Part shown: piece after piece, positions 23,750 to 37,978 of the stretch
Layout: the number at the start of each line of letters is the position of its first letter
Position numbering within the stretch: position 1 is the first letter of the stretch
Assembly (NCBI GenBank): GCA_963969345.1
Contig: OZ017770.1
Coordinates: forward strand, 8,813,246 to 8,877,245
Length of the DNA: 64,000 nt
Reading direction: 5' to 3'
Origin: Turbatrix aceti
Lineage: Eukaryota; Nematoda; Chromadorea; Rhabditida; Panagrolaimidae
The notes under the pieces: model-generated
Told to the model about the DNA's origin: nothing
The model's input: only the letters and a program-made list of their open reading frames with translations
Databases searched by the model: none
Made by a program: the position numbers and the translations under genes

Positions 23750-23900
23750 CACTGAATAAGTGATCTGATTATGGGGTTTCTGCTGACCATGGATATCACA
23801 GTTTATTTTGAAAATAGGGGGTGTTCACGAACGGTGGAATGCGTGGCCCCCAGAAACGTTTTTGCTCTTTTTTAATATAAACTCATAACATTTGTTCACC
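23750..23900 (+). repeat. family D repeat copy
   Basis: It contains GATTATGGGGTTTCTGCTGA and GTGTTCACGAACGGTGGAAT followed by GCGTGGCCCCCAGAAACG, which are also found at 63,658-63,905. Confidence 0.6.
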
Positions 23901-24235
23901 GCATGGTGTTTTAAAAAAACCGTGTTCTAAAAAACTCTTTGAGGACCTTGTCAAAGACGAAGAATGCTTGGACAACGTCATGAAGAGCTACCGCGCAAAA
24001 TTGCAGATACCGAGACACAGCTTTCACGGTGAGAACAACATGACGATGATCAAGACAATCATCGGCAATGAGCATAGCATCGTGCCGTTTAAGTAACTTG
24101 TTTAAGCAGCTCAAGGACATTCGCAGAAGTTTGACTCATGAATATGAATTCAAGAAATGAAGAAAATAACGCGCAGATCAATGCCGCTGCAAAAAAAAAT
24201 TTGTAGACTAAATGACGATCGCTAAGAGTCACCTT

Positions 24236-24300
24236 CATTTGTGCCTCCTAACATCTGGTCTAATGATAACTAACCACTGAGTAATGGTGAAATAAATAAA
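24236..24300 (+). repeat. repeat C copy
   Basis: Same sequence as 20005-20079 with a shorter AAAT tail. Confidence 0.6.
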
Positions 24301-24561
24301 AAGAGTCACCTTTTCAGTATGCCACGCCGAGTGTTGACGTAACAGAGTACTACATAAAAAAATTCTGTTCCAGCTGTTTGAAGTTGTTATCTTTAAACTC
24401 AGTATACCTCAAACTTGAATATTTAAACCTGGTTAGGTTTAATGTCTCCACTTTATTATAAAAAGCCTCGTACGTAAAACAAAAACAGAATTTATCAACT
24501 CTTACAAAATATCACAAAATGAAGAAGTGTTACTAATGGCGTGCTTACAAGAAAAATGATT

Positions 24562-24694
24562 GAAAAATTCAGTTGCGCCAAACATGATGGGATCTGCAAA
24601 TATCTCGCAGTTTGTTGGCTGCAACATGCCAAAAATCGTCGAAAAATTATAAAAAAAGCGATTTCCGATCATGCCTGATGCAACTGAATTTTTC
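24562..24694. repeat. foldback element (imperfect ~30-bp arms)
   Basis: GAAAAATTCAGTTGC at 24562 and its inverse GCAACTGAATTTTTC ending at 24694, with further partial pairing inward (CATGAT/ATCATG). The loop is about 70 bases. Confidence 0.55.
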
Positions 24695-24813
24695 AGTATA
24701 AATATTTCATATTGAAAGCTACCAATTGGCAAAAATTTAATGCAAAAATTCCTAAATAAACTGCGACACGTTTGCGCACATTTGAAGTGTACGTGGTGCG
24801 TTTGCGCACACAG

Positions 24814-25020
24814 CTAATTCAGCACCTCTGGGTTGTCGTCAGGAGTCGATTCAATGACGACATTCTCGTCTTCCTCGTCCCCTTCGTCTTCTTCATCGAA
24901 ATCGTCCGAGCTTTCGCTATCATCCGTTGTGCTTTCAGGTTCTCTGTCTTCGCGTGCGATGACAAACTCCATGTCCTTGTCGTCGGCCTCTTTGGCAGTG
25001 GTGGTATCAAGAGAGTTCAT
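24814..25020 (-). CDS. small acidic ORF, 68 aa, doubtful gene
   Basis: The ORF begins MNSLDTTTAKEADDKDMEF and is dominated by D, E and S in its second half (DDFDEEDEGDEEDENVV). An acceptor-like TGTTTTAG lies 6 bases before the ATG, so it could be a terminal exon of a longer gene, but no upstream exon was found. Acidic low-complexity tails occur in many nuclear proteins, and no family can be assigned. Unlike the surrounding DNA, the segment is not part of a recognised repeat, and its GC content is higher than its flanks. The complementary strand gives a serine-rich shadow. Confidence 0.35.
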   Translation of the reverse strand: MNSLDTTTAKEADDKDMEFVIAREDREPESTTDDSESSDDFDEEDEGDEEDENVVIESTPDDNPEVLN

Positions 25021-25177
25021 GTTGAGCTAAAACATTCTGTCACAAAAAAACAAAAAAGTCACAACACGTCCGTATAATTAAAACCCGTAATATTTTAATA
25101 CATGAAACAACAAACATAAATCAAACTTTCAAAAACATCAGATTCAAGCGTTTTGCTAAGAGGCCAGCGAAAACAAT

Positions 25178-25788
25178 ATGTCTCGGGGGTTATCAGTCGT
25201 TACTTTACCGATGAAAACAAATTCGGAGGACCGAAAAGTACCGACCGATCACCGCACCGAGCAAAATTGAGTCAAATTGCCGGAGCATAAGATGTGGCAG
25301 GTACTAATCGTCAACTTGCATCCGAAGGAAAGGGAAACGTTTGCACCGTCACAATCGAAAAAATTCTTATTACAGTATAAACGACTTTATTAAAAAAACC
25401 AAGGTTAAAACTATGGAATAGAAGGCAACCCGTTGCGAAAGAAATGTTATATTAGCGAATAAATGTTTTTAGGCAATTTGCTAAGCTCTAAGCACACGGT
25501 TGTTTTTGGCAGCCCGGTTGGTATTTGTGAATCAGTCATTTGACTGCACACGCTCCGGAAATAAAAAATATCTTCTTGCTTGCTCTAGACAACGGTTGAG
25601 ATGATGTGTTCGCTCGGCCTTTTTTCAATTGCACTCTTCCATTTCTCCTGTGTGTCACTGTCGGTGTGACCTTTTGCCTGGTGCGGTGATCAGACGGTAT
25701 TTTTCGGGCTGCCTTTTTTAACTGCTGCTTGGAAAAGTAACCTCTGAAGACCCGGCGTGGCATACTGAATAAAATGCCACGCCGTGGC
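25178..25788 (-). repeat. family A copy 4
   Basis: Reverse orientation. It keeps the right terminus (GGTTATCAGTCGTTACTTTA) and the body with GCCTGGTGCGGTGATCAGAC. It carries an intact 75-codon version of the family's small basic ORF (25536-25763, starting MPRRVFRGYFSKQQLKK). A pentanucleotide microsatellite abuts its left-terminal half. Confidence 0.75.
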
Positions 25789-25959
25789 AAAATAAAATAA
25801 AATAAAATAAAATAAAATAAAATAAAATAAAATAAAATAAAATAAAATAAAATAAAATAAAATAAAATAAAATAAAATAAAATAAAATAAAATAAAATAA
25901 AATAAAATAAAATAAAATAAAATAAAATAAAATAAAATAAAATAAAATAAAATAAAATA
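25789..25959. repeat. (AAAAT)n microsatellite, about 34 units
   Basis: An uninterrupted AAAAT array of ~171 bp. It creates long open frames of LFYFI repeats on the minus strand, which are not genes. Confidence 0.97.
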
Positions 25960-26149
25960 CGCGCATTGTACAAATCGATACCGCAAAAATGAATTTTTTG
26001 ACAAATCCGTCTGAAACTTAGCAATACTAAGGCTATATGCAAGACTGTTTATGAAAAAAATTTGAGTCCCAACCAACACGTTTGGACAGAGCACGGTACA
26101 AATTAATGTTCACACTTGTACTTTTGCGCACTACTGTACTTAATTGATG

Positions 26150-26960
26150 CCAAAAAAAATTATGAAGACCGAAAAGTAAGGACAAATCACCGTATCGGGC
26201 AAAAAAAAACAAAGTTGCCGAAGCATAAGGTGTGGCAAATACTAATCTTCGGCGCCAAAAAAAAGCCAAAAGAAAGAAAAATATTAGCATCGTCGGTATC
26301 AAAAAAAAATATAAATACAGCATAAACGACTTTATTAAAAATATCAAGGTAAAAACTGCTGTATCCAAAGGCATCCCGCTGTGAACGAAAGGTTATTTTG
26401 GCAGAATGCGTGTTTTCAGGCAATCCCCTATGTAAGCACACTGTCGTCTTTGGTTGCCCTGTTGTTATTCGTGAGCCAGTCATTTGACTGCACACGCTCC
26501 AAAAATTAAAAAAACACCTTTTTGCTCGCTCTAGACAACAGCGAGGATGATGTGCTCGCTCGGCCATCGTTTCTTTTTTTTGATTTCGTTTTTCTACTGC
26601 GCTTCTCAGTTAGTGTGACCTTTTGCCCGGTGCGGTGATCAGACGTTATTTTTCGGGCAGCCATTTTTTTAACTGCTGCTTGGAAAAGTAGCGTCCGAAA
26701 ACCCGGCGTGGCATATTGAAAAGGTTACTGATCTTTTTCTACTACAAACTGTTTTTTGTACGGAAATAATCATTTGGTACTTGTCGAGCTGCATGATTTC
26801 TTTACTGCAGCTATGCAAGTGCCTAATAATTTACCGTACATAGTTCAGAAAAACAAATAAGCGGGAACCTCAGTGATCAGTCCTGGCTTGTCAGGGTGCA
26901 TATTATTTTATGTATTGCTGCCCGAATAAGTGACGATGGATAACTCGGCGTTACATACTG
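26150..26960 (-). repeat. family A copy 5
   Basis: Nearly full length. It carries the palindrome at 26757-26840 and the left terminus CCGAATAAGTGACGATGGAT. A second open stretch of the family (126 codons, 26187-26567, starting MAERAHHPRC) runs through its right half. Confidence 0.75.
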
Positions 26961-27234
26961 ATGAAAACAACAATATGGATTGCAGAAAAATGTACGTTTG
27001 GTTTCAATTTTGCCTATCAATAAAAACGTTTAACAAATGTCGACTCGATGGGGTAATCATCGAAGTGTTGAAGTTTGCATGATCTTATAGACGTGGAAAC
27101 GTCATCTTGACGAGCTGATAGTAGCTATCGTATGTAATGCGTGATCCGTGCGTCAACAGTAATGGGGGCCGAACGGGGTTTTCAGGTCCCATAGAAATCG
27201 GCCCCCAACCTTTGGGGGCCGGGAGCGGCCCCCG

Positions 27235-28015
27235 ATTTTTGAAATGTCCGTTTCTGACCGATACTGGGTTCGTCTGTCATTTTGTCTCTTTTTAACGTCT
27301 ATGTTCGACCGACTAACGTTTGATCCGACTACCGTCTGTCTGACATCTGTTTATTTTAAAATACATTTCAAAAATCCCGATACTGCATTTATTATGTATA
27401 AAACCAAGGCAATATTTATTTTCCCAGAAAACTCACCGAAGTCGATGCCGCTCGTTCTTGTCCATCTGATAGTAAGTAGCCGAGTAGGATTTAGCAGGTA
27501 AAAGTATGGGAAAAAACGACAAGTCTTGAGCCCGATCACTTTAGTTGACTTTTTGTACGTAATGTTTGTCTCGGGTGTTATCAGTCGGTAATTGACCGCC
27601 GTCAAAAAAAATTATGAAGACCGAAAAGTAACGACTGATCACCGCACCGGGCAAAAAAGGGAACATTTAGTCAAGTTGCCGGAGAGTTAAAACAACAGTG
27701 TCCAAGGGCATCCCGTTGTGAACGAGACTTTATTAGCAAATTGATGTTGTCATCCTAAGCACACGGTCGCCTTCGACTGCTTGGTTGCTACTCATAAACC
27801 AGTCATTTGACAGCACACACACGCTGGAAAATAAAAAACAACATACTATTATCGCTCGTACTAGACAACGGTTGGGATGATGTGTTCGCTTGGTCACCGT
27901 TCCTTTTTTTCATTTTCATTTTTCTTCTGCATTCCTCAGCATGACCTTTTGCCTGGTGCAAACGTCATTTTTCGGGGTGTTTTTTTTTCTAAATTGCAGC
28001 TTGAAGTTGCGGTGT
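27235..28015 (-). repeat. inverted-pair segment, right member, with family A copy 6
   Basis: Reverse complement of parts of 18680-19850. The family A portion is about 27590-28015 and lacks the palindrome end. Confidence 0.7.
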
Positions 28016-28066
28016 TTTTTCTGGTGTTTTTGGTGAGTAGTTTTAGAATCGCGCTATGATGATGAC

Positions 28067-28227
28067 TAGGGTTCCTGCCTCCCCCCCCCCGTATTTGGGC
28101 ATGGGGGGGGGGGGGTTTCGCGGGGAGGAGGGTGTCACGGGGGGTGGAAAAACGGGGAATTTCACGGGGGCGAAATCGTCACGGGGGATTACGGGATCCC
28201 GCGGGGAATGGGGGGCCAGGAACCCTA
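28067..28227. mobile_element. hAT-type short element (161 bp, G-rich)
   Basis: Termini TAGGGTTCCTG and CAGGAACCCTA are perfect 11-bp inverted repeats. They are flanked by the exact 8-bp duplication ATGATGAC (28059-28066 and 28228-28235). The interior is C/G homopolymer-rich. Confidence 0.85.
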
Positions 28228-28532
28228 ATGATGACTGTGATGGCCAGCCGCTAACATATTGACTATTGTATTTTACTATTTCACAGCTCAGCCAGCGATT
28301 TTTATAAGTCTAATTGAAAAGAACTAACATTTTTTTTATTGTCAAAACAAAATACATACGCGTGGACGTTGATTGTTTGTACAAAGCAAAGCACTCACAA
28401 AAAATGACCGGATGCAAAGCAAGTAACCTGTATGTAAAAAAATCAATTGAAAAAATATTAAAAGTCCTTGCTTTTCAAATCTTTGTAAAAATCCGAGTTG
28501 TTCCGGACGACTGAAAATTTTCAAGGAAAGTT

Positions 28533-31755
<3,223 letters not shown>

Positions 31756-32086
31756 AGGTAGTAAACAACGCTATATACGTCGACGGACTATCTGACAGAA
31801 AAACACACTTAGTATCGAGCGGGGATAAAAAAAGATTACGAATGCCGGATTTCATTGCTTTTTTTTGAGTGATTACTGCTTTAAGCTATCTCTTTGGTGC
31901 TTCCACGTTTCTTTTCACTTTTCATTACTTAACTTTCAATATGTATGTCTGATACGAGCTCAAGAGTCCGTTATCCCAGAGATTAGCCCCCCGAAGCGAA
32001 CGCATAAAAAAGCTGTGCCACGCAACGAGAGGGGCACTCGGTGCTGCGAACTTCAGCTTGTCTAGGTCATTCGTTCGCGATCCACC
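31756..32086. other. intergenic spacer
   Basis: Short 3' flank of the protease and promoter of the next gene; nothing else recognised. Confidence 0.5.
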
Positions 32087-33462
32087 ATGTCGACATTGGC
32101 AGAAACCCAGGAAGCTCGACTGAATGAAGTCGCTACTGCCTATGTCAACGATATGATATGGAATACGGCTCGATGCCGCTCGATCGTCATACTCCAGAGA
32201 TTTGTTTACACTTCGGAAAGCATGGTAGCAGCCTTCCAAAACTTTATGAATAATGTCGAGATTCAAATTAGTGCTAATGAATTTTTGTTTTATGCTTACG
32301 TAAGTTTTTTTTATAAATTTTTTCAAACAATTAAAATTCATGCAGCTCAATGAAAGCGACAACTTGGCAAGTTTTGAAGTCCGTGACAAAGGAGAATCTT
32401 TTTACTGGCTGATCCCGTTTATCAAGGAACTCTCGCTACGAAACGTCAACAAATGGATCATCAGATACCTCAAAAAAGTCAACGAAGAAGAAGGTAATGA
32501 TTTAAATTTTTCAAACCTGTTTGAAAAATAGTTGAGATATCCAAAACACCAGAAAACAAATCCATGAACACGAAAAAAAATTTGATGGCGCAGTAGTGTT
32601 TACAAAAAAAAGAACGGATGTTATTGTCAACAAAATCACAAAATAACTTTTAGTGATCAACGAATTGAGCATCTACTGCCGAAATATTCCGTTTCCATCT
32701 GAATTTCCATGGAAACTTTTTAACAAACTTACAAATGCAAAAATGAATACTAATTGGCTATGCGCAATCCGACTCAATGAGATGCCATGCTTCCACACAC
32801 TGGCAATCAACTTTGAAAGCATTGATCACCTCGAGGTCGGTAAATGTGAATTCAGTGACCCTAAATGCAATCTAATTTTTTTCAGAAAACATTTAAAATC
32901 TCGTCCATCAATGCCAAAGTCCTGCGACTCGAAGTTTTCTCGGATACAATTTTACCGTTTGTTGAAAAGGTAAAAAACGTTCGCAAACAACTCACAAGAA
33001 CCGAAGTTGTCTGCATCGACTTTTATTCGCGTTCCTTCAAACTCATGTCGCAAAAGAAAGAACCAAACTACGAAGAGATCAATCCCAGCGAAATTATTAC
33101 TGCTCTCAAAAAAATTATGCCAAACTTGCAAATCGTGGAAATCTTTTACGAGTTTCCAAAACTCTTTGTAAGAATATTTATAAAAACAAGTTCATGCTTA
33201 TAAATTTGATTTTCAGGTCAATGCAAAAGAATTGTTGACAAAGTCGGATATCCTGATTGCACACAACGTTTCAAAGCTTCAGACGGCACTAGAAACCGTC
33301 ACGGGAATCCAGGACATGACAATTCGTATGAAGTGCGCGATGGGCATTGAACTGGACGATAGTCCTGAACTCGACGAGCTCAAAGAACACGATTACTATC
33401 CCAAACACGAAGTTTGCATTGCTCCAAACAAGACAGTGGATGTTCAGATTATTTTGACTTAA
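32087..33462 (+). CDS. uncharacterised protein, 356 aa
   Basis: Exons 32087-32299, 32346-32493, 32654-32835, 32886-33167 and 33217-33462 total 1,071 nt and keep one frame throughout, so the gene looks real. I do not recognise the family. There is no signal peptide or membrane segment. The sequence is a charged alpha/beta mix with short leucine-rich strands (FHTLAINFESIDHLE, AKVLRLEVFSD, NLQIVEIFYEFPKLF) spaced a little like the irregular repeats of nematode F-box/FTH proteins. A canonical F-box is not visible at the N-terminus, so this is only a suggestion. Unlike the neighbouring genes it has no obvious conserved motif, which is what fast-evolving nematode family members look like. Confidence 0.7.
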
Positions 33463-34058
33463 AATTATTATTTATTGCTGTTATTATTAATTAGAATTAG
33501 CTTTGTTGAATTATTAGTTTAGTTGTTTAATTTATTATATTATTGTCTTTGATGAAAAAAAAAGTTAATACTCATCGCAATAAAAAGTATACTTATTAGC
33601 AAAAAAAATTCTGACGGTTTTTACATAATCGCAACCACGTGTTACATATAAGCCATATTCAGACAACCTTTACCCCTTCAAAGTATATTCATTATCTGCT
33701 CACTCGTTGCTTCCTTTCTTCTAGCATCAAAGTACGAACAAAGATCGTTTTTTCTCTGCTTTTTCTACTGCAAGAAACAAAAGCAAGAAAAATAAAATTT
33801 CAGGTGAATTTTTTTTGAGTAGTCACAAGATTGATTAAAAAAAAATTATAAAAGCTTCAGAAAACTCCGTAAAAATGTTAACGTATCATTGAACTTTTTT
33901 CAACCTGATTTTATTTGAGTAAAAAAAATATTTTACCGGAAATCACATAAAAGTTGTGTTTCACCCCTTTAGCGTCAAATATAAGAAATAAGCAATTCTA
34001 ACATTTATTTGAATAAAAAATTGTCAATCTAACACACACATGAATCAATCTACTAAGC
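33463..34058. other. convergent intergenic region
   Basis: 3' flanks of the uncharacterised gene and of cytochrome c; AT-rich, no feature seen. Confidence 0.5.
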
Positions 34059-34448
34059 TTACTTCGCAGACTCGACTTCGATGTACTTGATAAGGTCAGC
34101 GCGTTCATCAACTTTCTTAAGACCGGCAAACACCATCTTGGTGCCGGGGATGTACTTCTTGGGGTTCAGGAGGTATTCAAAGAGGGTTTCACGGGTCCAG
34201 GTAACACCCTGAAAAAAAGATGAAGGAAAGGTAAGTAACAAGTCACGAGGGATATAAAATTTTCTTACCTTGTTCTTGTTGGCAGTAGAATAGTCAAAAC
34301 CGGGCACGGTACCAGATACGCGACCGATGACACCGTTGAGGGTCGGGCCGGTCTTGCTGGCTTTGCTGTCGACGACGTGGCACTGAAGGCAGCGCTGCTT
34401 GAAGACCTTCTTGCCCTTCTCGTAGTCACCCTCAGGAATTTCAACCAT
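34059..34448 (-). CDS. cyc-2.1: cytochrome c
   Basis: Exons 34269-34448 and 34059-34208, 109 aa. It is the mitochondrial intermembrane-space electron carrier between complexes III and IV and a trigger of apoptosis in some animals. The haem-binding CLQCH motif is at residues 20-24 (C20, C23, H24). The axial methionine lies in PGTKMVF, and the C-terminal helix ([13 protein letters not shown]) is conserved. Length equals the animal norm. Nematodes often have two closely similar genes (cyc-2.1/2.2) and I cannot tell which this is. An acceptor (TTTTTTTAG) about 20 bases before the ATG implies a spliced 5' UTR. Confidence 0.96.
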   Translation of the reverse strand: MVEIPEGDYEKGKKVFKQRCLQCHVVDSKASKTGPTLNGVIGRVSGTVPGFDYSTANKNKVRKFYIPRDLLLTFPSSFFQGVTWTRETLFEYLLNPKKYIPGTKMVFAGLKKVDERADLIKYIEVESAK

Positions 34449-35249
34449 CGTGTCGAGTTTCGCTTGCTAGGCTAAAAAAAAGTCAGTTATTGGTAAAGCC
34501 ATGGAAAATTTTACACGAGCAGGCAAAAAACATCCAAAAAATTCTAGCTAAAGCACGTCAAACACGGCAGCGAGGTAGGCATTCATGAACTTTTACCTAA
34601 AACTCGCAGCTGCGATGACTGACTCGCTCTAATCGATCAGGTGCGGGAGCAACAGCAATCACCGAACAGCCAAAATGCAGCAGAAAAATGCGTGCGGCTC
34701 CCCAACGTGTGGGCCAACTTTCAGACTGACTGAAGAGACTACAGACGTTGTTCTAGAAAAAACTGACTGCACACAAGAGAGAGAGAGAGCAAGCACGCAA
34801 TTGTCTGGCGAGACTCGTCGCTTTGGGAGTATTGCATTGACCCTACGTACGCGTACGCAGCCACAAACCAAGCCAAGGACGTCTAACACAACGTGAGATG
34901 TATGCATAAAATTGAAACCCCTCTTGATCGGCGATGAATCAATGCAATATCAATTTTTTTTGTTCAAAGTGCTAGCAAATGCGATTCTATGACGTAGGCA
35001 TTTTGTACAGACATGACGAGCATAATGGCACGTGGGACAGCCCACGAAACTTGTGATTTTGCACAAACAAGCTGTCCAAAAAAAGGTGAATCAGACAATT
35101 TTTAATGATCCCCAAAGGGACTAATTAGCCTCGCCAACGAGGGGTTGGGCTGCATGACCGATGGCAGAAATTGCAGATAAACCTACGGAAAGCAAGCTTA
35201 ACTCCTCAGTATAGTCGTCCCCGACGTTAGCAGGTTCGTTGGCGCAATA
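34449..35249. other. divergent promoter region of cytochrome c and neuropeptide-like gene
   Basis: Contains a GA-repeat stretch (about 34,777-34,790) near the cytochrome c 5' end. No further gene or repeat was identified. Confidence 0.5.
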
Positions 35250-35559
35250 ATGCTAACATCAAAAATGCTATTTCTCTTTGCCGTCGTTACGTGTGCATCT
35301 GGTGAGTGATTTTAACTAAAATAGACGTCTGTATGAAATTTATAAATTTTTAGCTTTCTACGTCGACAGTGCACAGCTCTACGACAATGAGTACGGTCCC
35401 TTCACCCTCCTGAAGCGGACCCCAACCACCAAGTTAGGTCCCCGTATCACCCGGGATCCAGCTTCGTGGCGTTACATCGGACTCGGCAAGAGAGCATACA
35501 AAACGATGCCAGGTACTATGTCGGAGGAACGCTCACTTTCCATGGTTGGTCTTGGCTAA
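35250..35559 (+). CDS. putative neuropeptide-like precursor, 85 aa
   Basis: Exons 35250-35301 and 35354-35559 (258 nt). A hydrophobic signal peptide (MLFLFAVVTCASA, the second ATG being the better start for it) is followed by two dibasic KR sites. The segment between them starts TPTTKLGPRITRD and ends WRYIGLGKR. The glycine before KR would be converted to a C-terminal amide, giving a ~22-residue peptide ending ...WRYIGL-amide. A residual C-terminal propeptide ends MVGLG. Signal peptide, KR sites and amidation glycine are classic for secreted neuropeptide precursors. I do not recognise the mature peptide as a known NLP/FLP family. A TTGAA microsatellite begins right after the stop. Confidence 0.68.
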
Positions 35560-35613
35560 TTGAATTGAATTGAATTGAATTGAATTGAATTGAATTGAAT
35601 TGAATTGAATTGA
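35560..35613. repeat. (TTGAA)n microsatellite
   Basis: About ten TTGAA units starting at the base after the TAA of the neuropeptide-like gene, so probably transcribed in its 3' UTR. Confidence 0.95.
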
Positions 35614-35895
35614 AATGCACTGTGTTTTATATAACAAGTCTACAATTTTTTTTGTCAAAATATCGCAAGTTTCTTCGTACGTTAATAACAACAAGTATCA
35701 TACAAACAACGTTTTTTTTAATTATTTTGTTTCGCCTCCCTGAAATCCCTGTGAACTCCAGATCCCTGTTTACCTATTTTCCACTGAGCCAAGCCACCGG
35801 AGATGTACAAGACGTAGCATGAGTGAAATAAACCAATTGTTAACACATAAAACGCATGGAGGGTTGGTTGGGTAACAAACAAATTTATTTTCCTA

Positions 35896-37237
35896 CTATT
35901 GCGCATCATCGTCGACCCGAGCATTGAGTCCGGGCTTTTTGACCCGAAACAGAACATTGGCATTAGCGAGGGAAGGGGTGATATCGAAGACGTGGTTGAC
36001 CCAGGACGTGGCAAGGGACTCGGTTGGCTCCTCGAAGACTGCCATGGCGAGAATAGTCCGGTCAGGTTGTTCGTGAACAGTTGGACGAGGCTTTTTCTCG
36101 TTGTAGATCTTTTGACCGAGATTCTTCATGTCGTAGAGTTCGCTTTGCTCCATAAAATCGTCAAAATCAGCGTCTGTGGGATCTCCGGTCAAAACAAAGT
36201 ATTCCACGCGCTTATCCATGACGTAGACCAGATTTGGGCCATCGACGTAGAGAGTCGGCCTGTCGCCGAGCTTTTGAACAATCGCCTTTTGAAGTGGGCT
36301 CTGGGCACTCACAATCCACTGGGATTCTTCGGTATCTTTGTTACTCAGTGCCTATAAAAATGCTAAATATATAAATACCGCTGTTGTAAAGAAATTCCAA
36401 CCTGAACAACGGTGTACATAGTACCAGGATCCCTGGACATCATGCGAAGTGCCACCCGGGCAAGCGCGACTGCATCCAGAGGCACGCCTTCAACGTGACG
36501 CCGATCGAGGTATTTGTTCGTGTACTTGAGCTTTGGCATCCAGTAAAGCATGCGTTTGATCTTCCTCGAGGCAAAGTTCCATTCGCCAAAAGCATTGACC
36601 ACGATGTCGTGGATCTCCTTGTCAGGTTGCACTCCTTAAATCATCATTGTATGCACTTTTACGGTTTTCAGGTGAAAAACAACTCCGTACCATTCCATTC
36701 CATCTCATCCAAAACCTTGACGCAACAATGTTGTTGCAACGGGTAATGCATAAACATTTTCTACAACAAACAAAATTAATGACAACCAACACACGTGATA
36801 AATGATAAACACTTACCTGAAATGTATTTGTGGGGATTAAAGGACCCTTGGGGAATACATTAAGCATGGCTTTGTAGACCTCCAAGTCCTTATGCAGGTT
36901 GAATTCTTTGAGGTATTTGACAGCAGTATTCAGAAACTCAACATGACCACGAGTTCGCATCTGATTGTTTTGAAAAGCCTTTATCGTGGCCAAAAAGGTG
37001 GCTTTGTTGCGATCTTCTTTGCGAATCTTGCGGAACTGCTCATCGATGTGCAAAAACTCAGGATCGGCATTGGGTCTTGAAGTTGCCGGCAGATTCGACG
37101 AGCATCTCAAAGCCGACTGCAAACCCGATACTATCGGTCGATGGACTAAAATTCAAAGCTTCAGAAAGCAAAATCATGAAAACAAACGACTTACTTCGAC
37201 GGAGCATCACTGACAACGGACTCGGATAAGCTAGCAT
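35896..37237 (-). CDS. ECSIT: ECSIT, mitochondrial complex I assembly / Toll-pathway adaptor
   Basis: Exons 37195-37237, 36817-37145, 36691-36760, 36402-36634 and 35896-36351 total 1,131 nt (376 aa plus stop). Family blocks are clear: RGHVEFLNTAVKYLKEFNLH; VYKAMLNVFPKGPLIPTNTF; then MHYPLQQHCCVKVLDEME joined by the splice to GVQPDKE, the expected pentatricopeptide-like ECSIT core; RMLYWMPKL; and the C-terminal globular part (PTLYVDGPNLVYVMDKR; AVFEEPTESLATSWV). The family works in mitochondria with NDUFAF1 in complex I assembly and, in some animals, in Toll/BMP signalling. The short N-terminus (MLAYPSPLSVMLRR) is basic and could be a mitochondrial presequence. It is divergent from the Alba gene, with 124 bp between the ATGs, so a shared promoter is likely. 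Confidence 0.9.
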
Positions 37238-37361
37238 TCTTATAAAAAAAAATAACAATTGAATAAAAAAGCTTGGCATTGGGCGTCCAACAGTTTTTCG
37301 TTGCGCTTTGTCTTTGCGCTTTTTTCACTTTTACGAATCTCGAATACTTCGCTGGATAAGA

Positions 37362-37748
37362 ATGAAGATTACCAAGCAGCCGCTTCCGGCTGACTCTGCC
37401 GGTATTCGTAATGGATTGAAGATCAATATTACGAAGTAAGCAGCTTTGATTTGAAACATTTAGTCATTCTATGCGCTTTACAGGGACGGAGCATACGCTC
37501 GTCAAATGGCATCGTGCAAACAACTCTTTCAATCCGACGAACTCCGCCAGATCGTTCTTCAAGCCTCTGGCGCTGCAATCCCTCGACTCATCATTCTGGT
37601 CGATGAACTCAAGACAATATGGGGAGTGACGGTGACGGTTGATATCAAGTCTTCGACTCAGATTGCCCGAGACGAGGTCAACGGAGGCGAAAGCCTTCAG
37701 GAGCGATGCATATCTGTCGTCGTTGCGGTGATTAGTCGTGTTCACTGA
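37362..37748 (+). CDS. POP7: Alba-domain protein, RNase P/MRP subunit POP7 (Rpp20)-like
   Basis: Exons 37362-37435 and 37484-37748, 112 aa. The Alba fold is suggested by a beta strand (LKINIT), a helix with the spacing of Rpp20 (ARQMASCKQLF versus the Rpp20-type 'AQLARCQKLL'), the strand-loop EL-QIVLQASGAAIPRLIILVDEL, and a final strand VVVAVISRV. Rpp20 pairs with Rpp25, another Alba protein, in RNase P and RNase MRP. The gene directly downstream (37979-38325) is a paralog with the intron at the same place. The gene starts 124 bp from the divergent ECSIT start. POP7 is the best fit, but a general Alba-like protein is possible. Confidence 0.68.
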
Positions 37749-37978
37749 CGTGTAATGTTTTTGCTTTATACCTTGTTTGTTGAGTTTTGTGCTATCAATA
37801 TATTATTTAGTGAATAACATAGCGAGGACAGGGTGGGCTTTTGTGTAATATCTTTCACATGGCAGGGTAAGAAGTTTTTATTCTAGCCATATCGTAAAAA
37901 AAGTTTGATGAAGTCGACGAATTTGTTTGGTTTCACTATTAAGTTATTCCATACTCGTCTCTTCGATCTCATCATACA

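Noticed and set aside
25536..26094. Long minus-strand ORFs rich in LFYFI
   Set aside because: They are translations of the AAAAT microsatellite; only the part after 25763 belongs to the family A small ORF.
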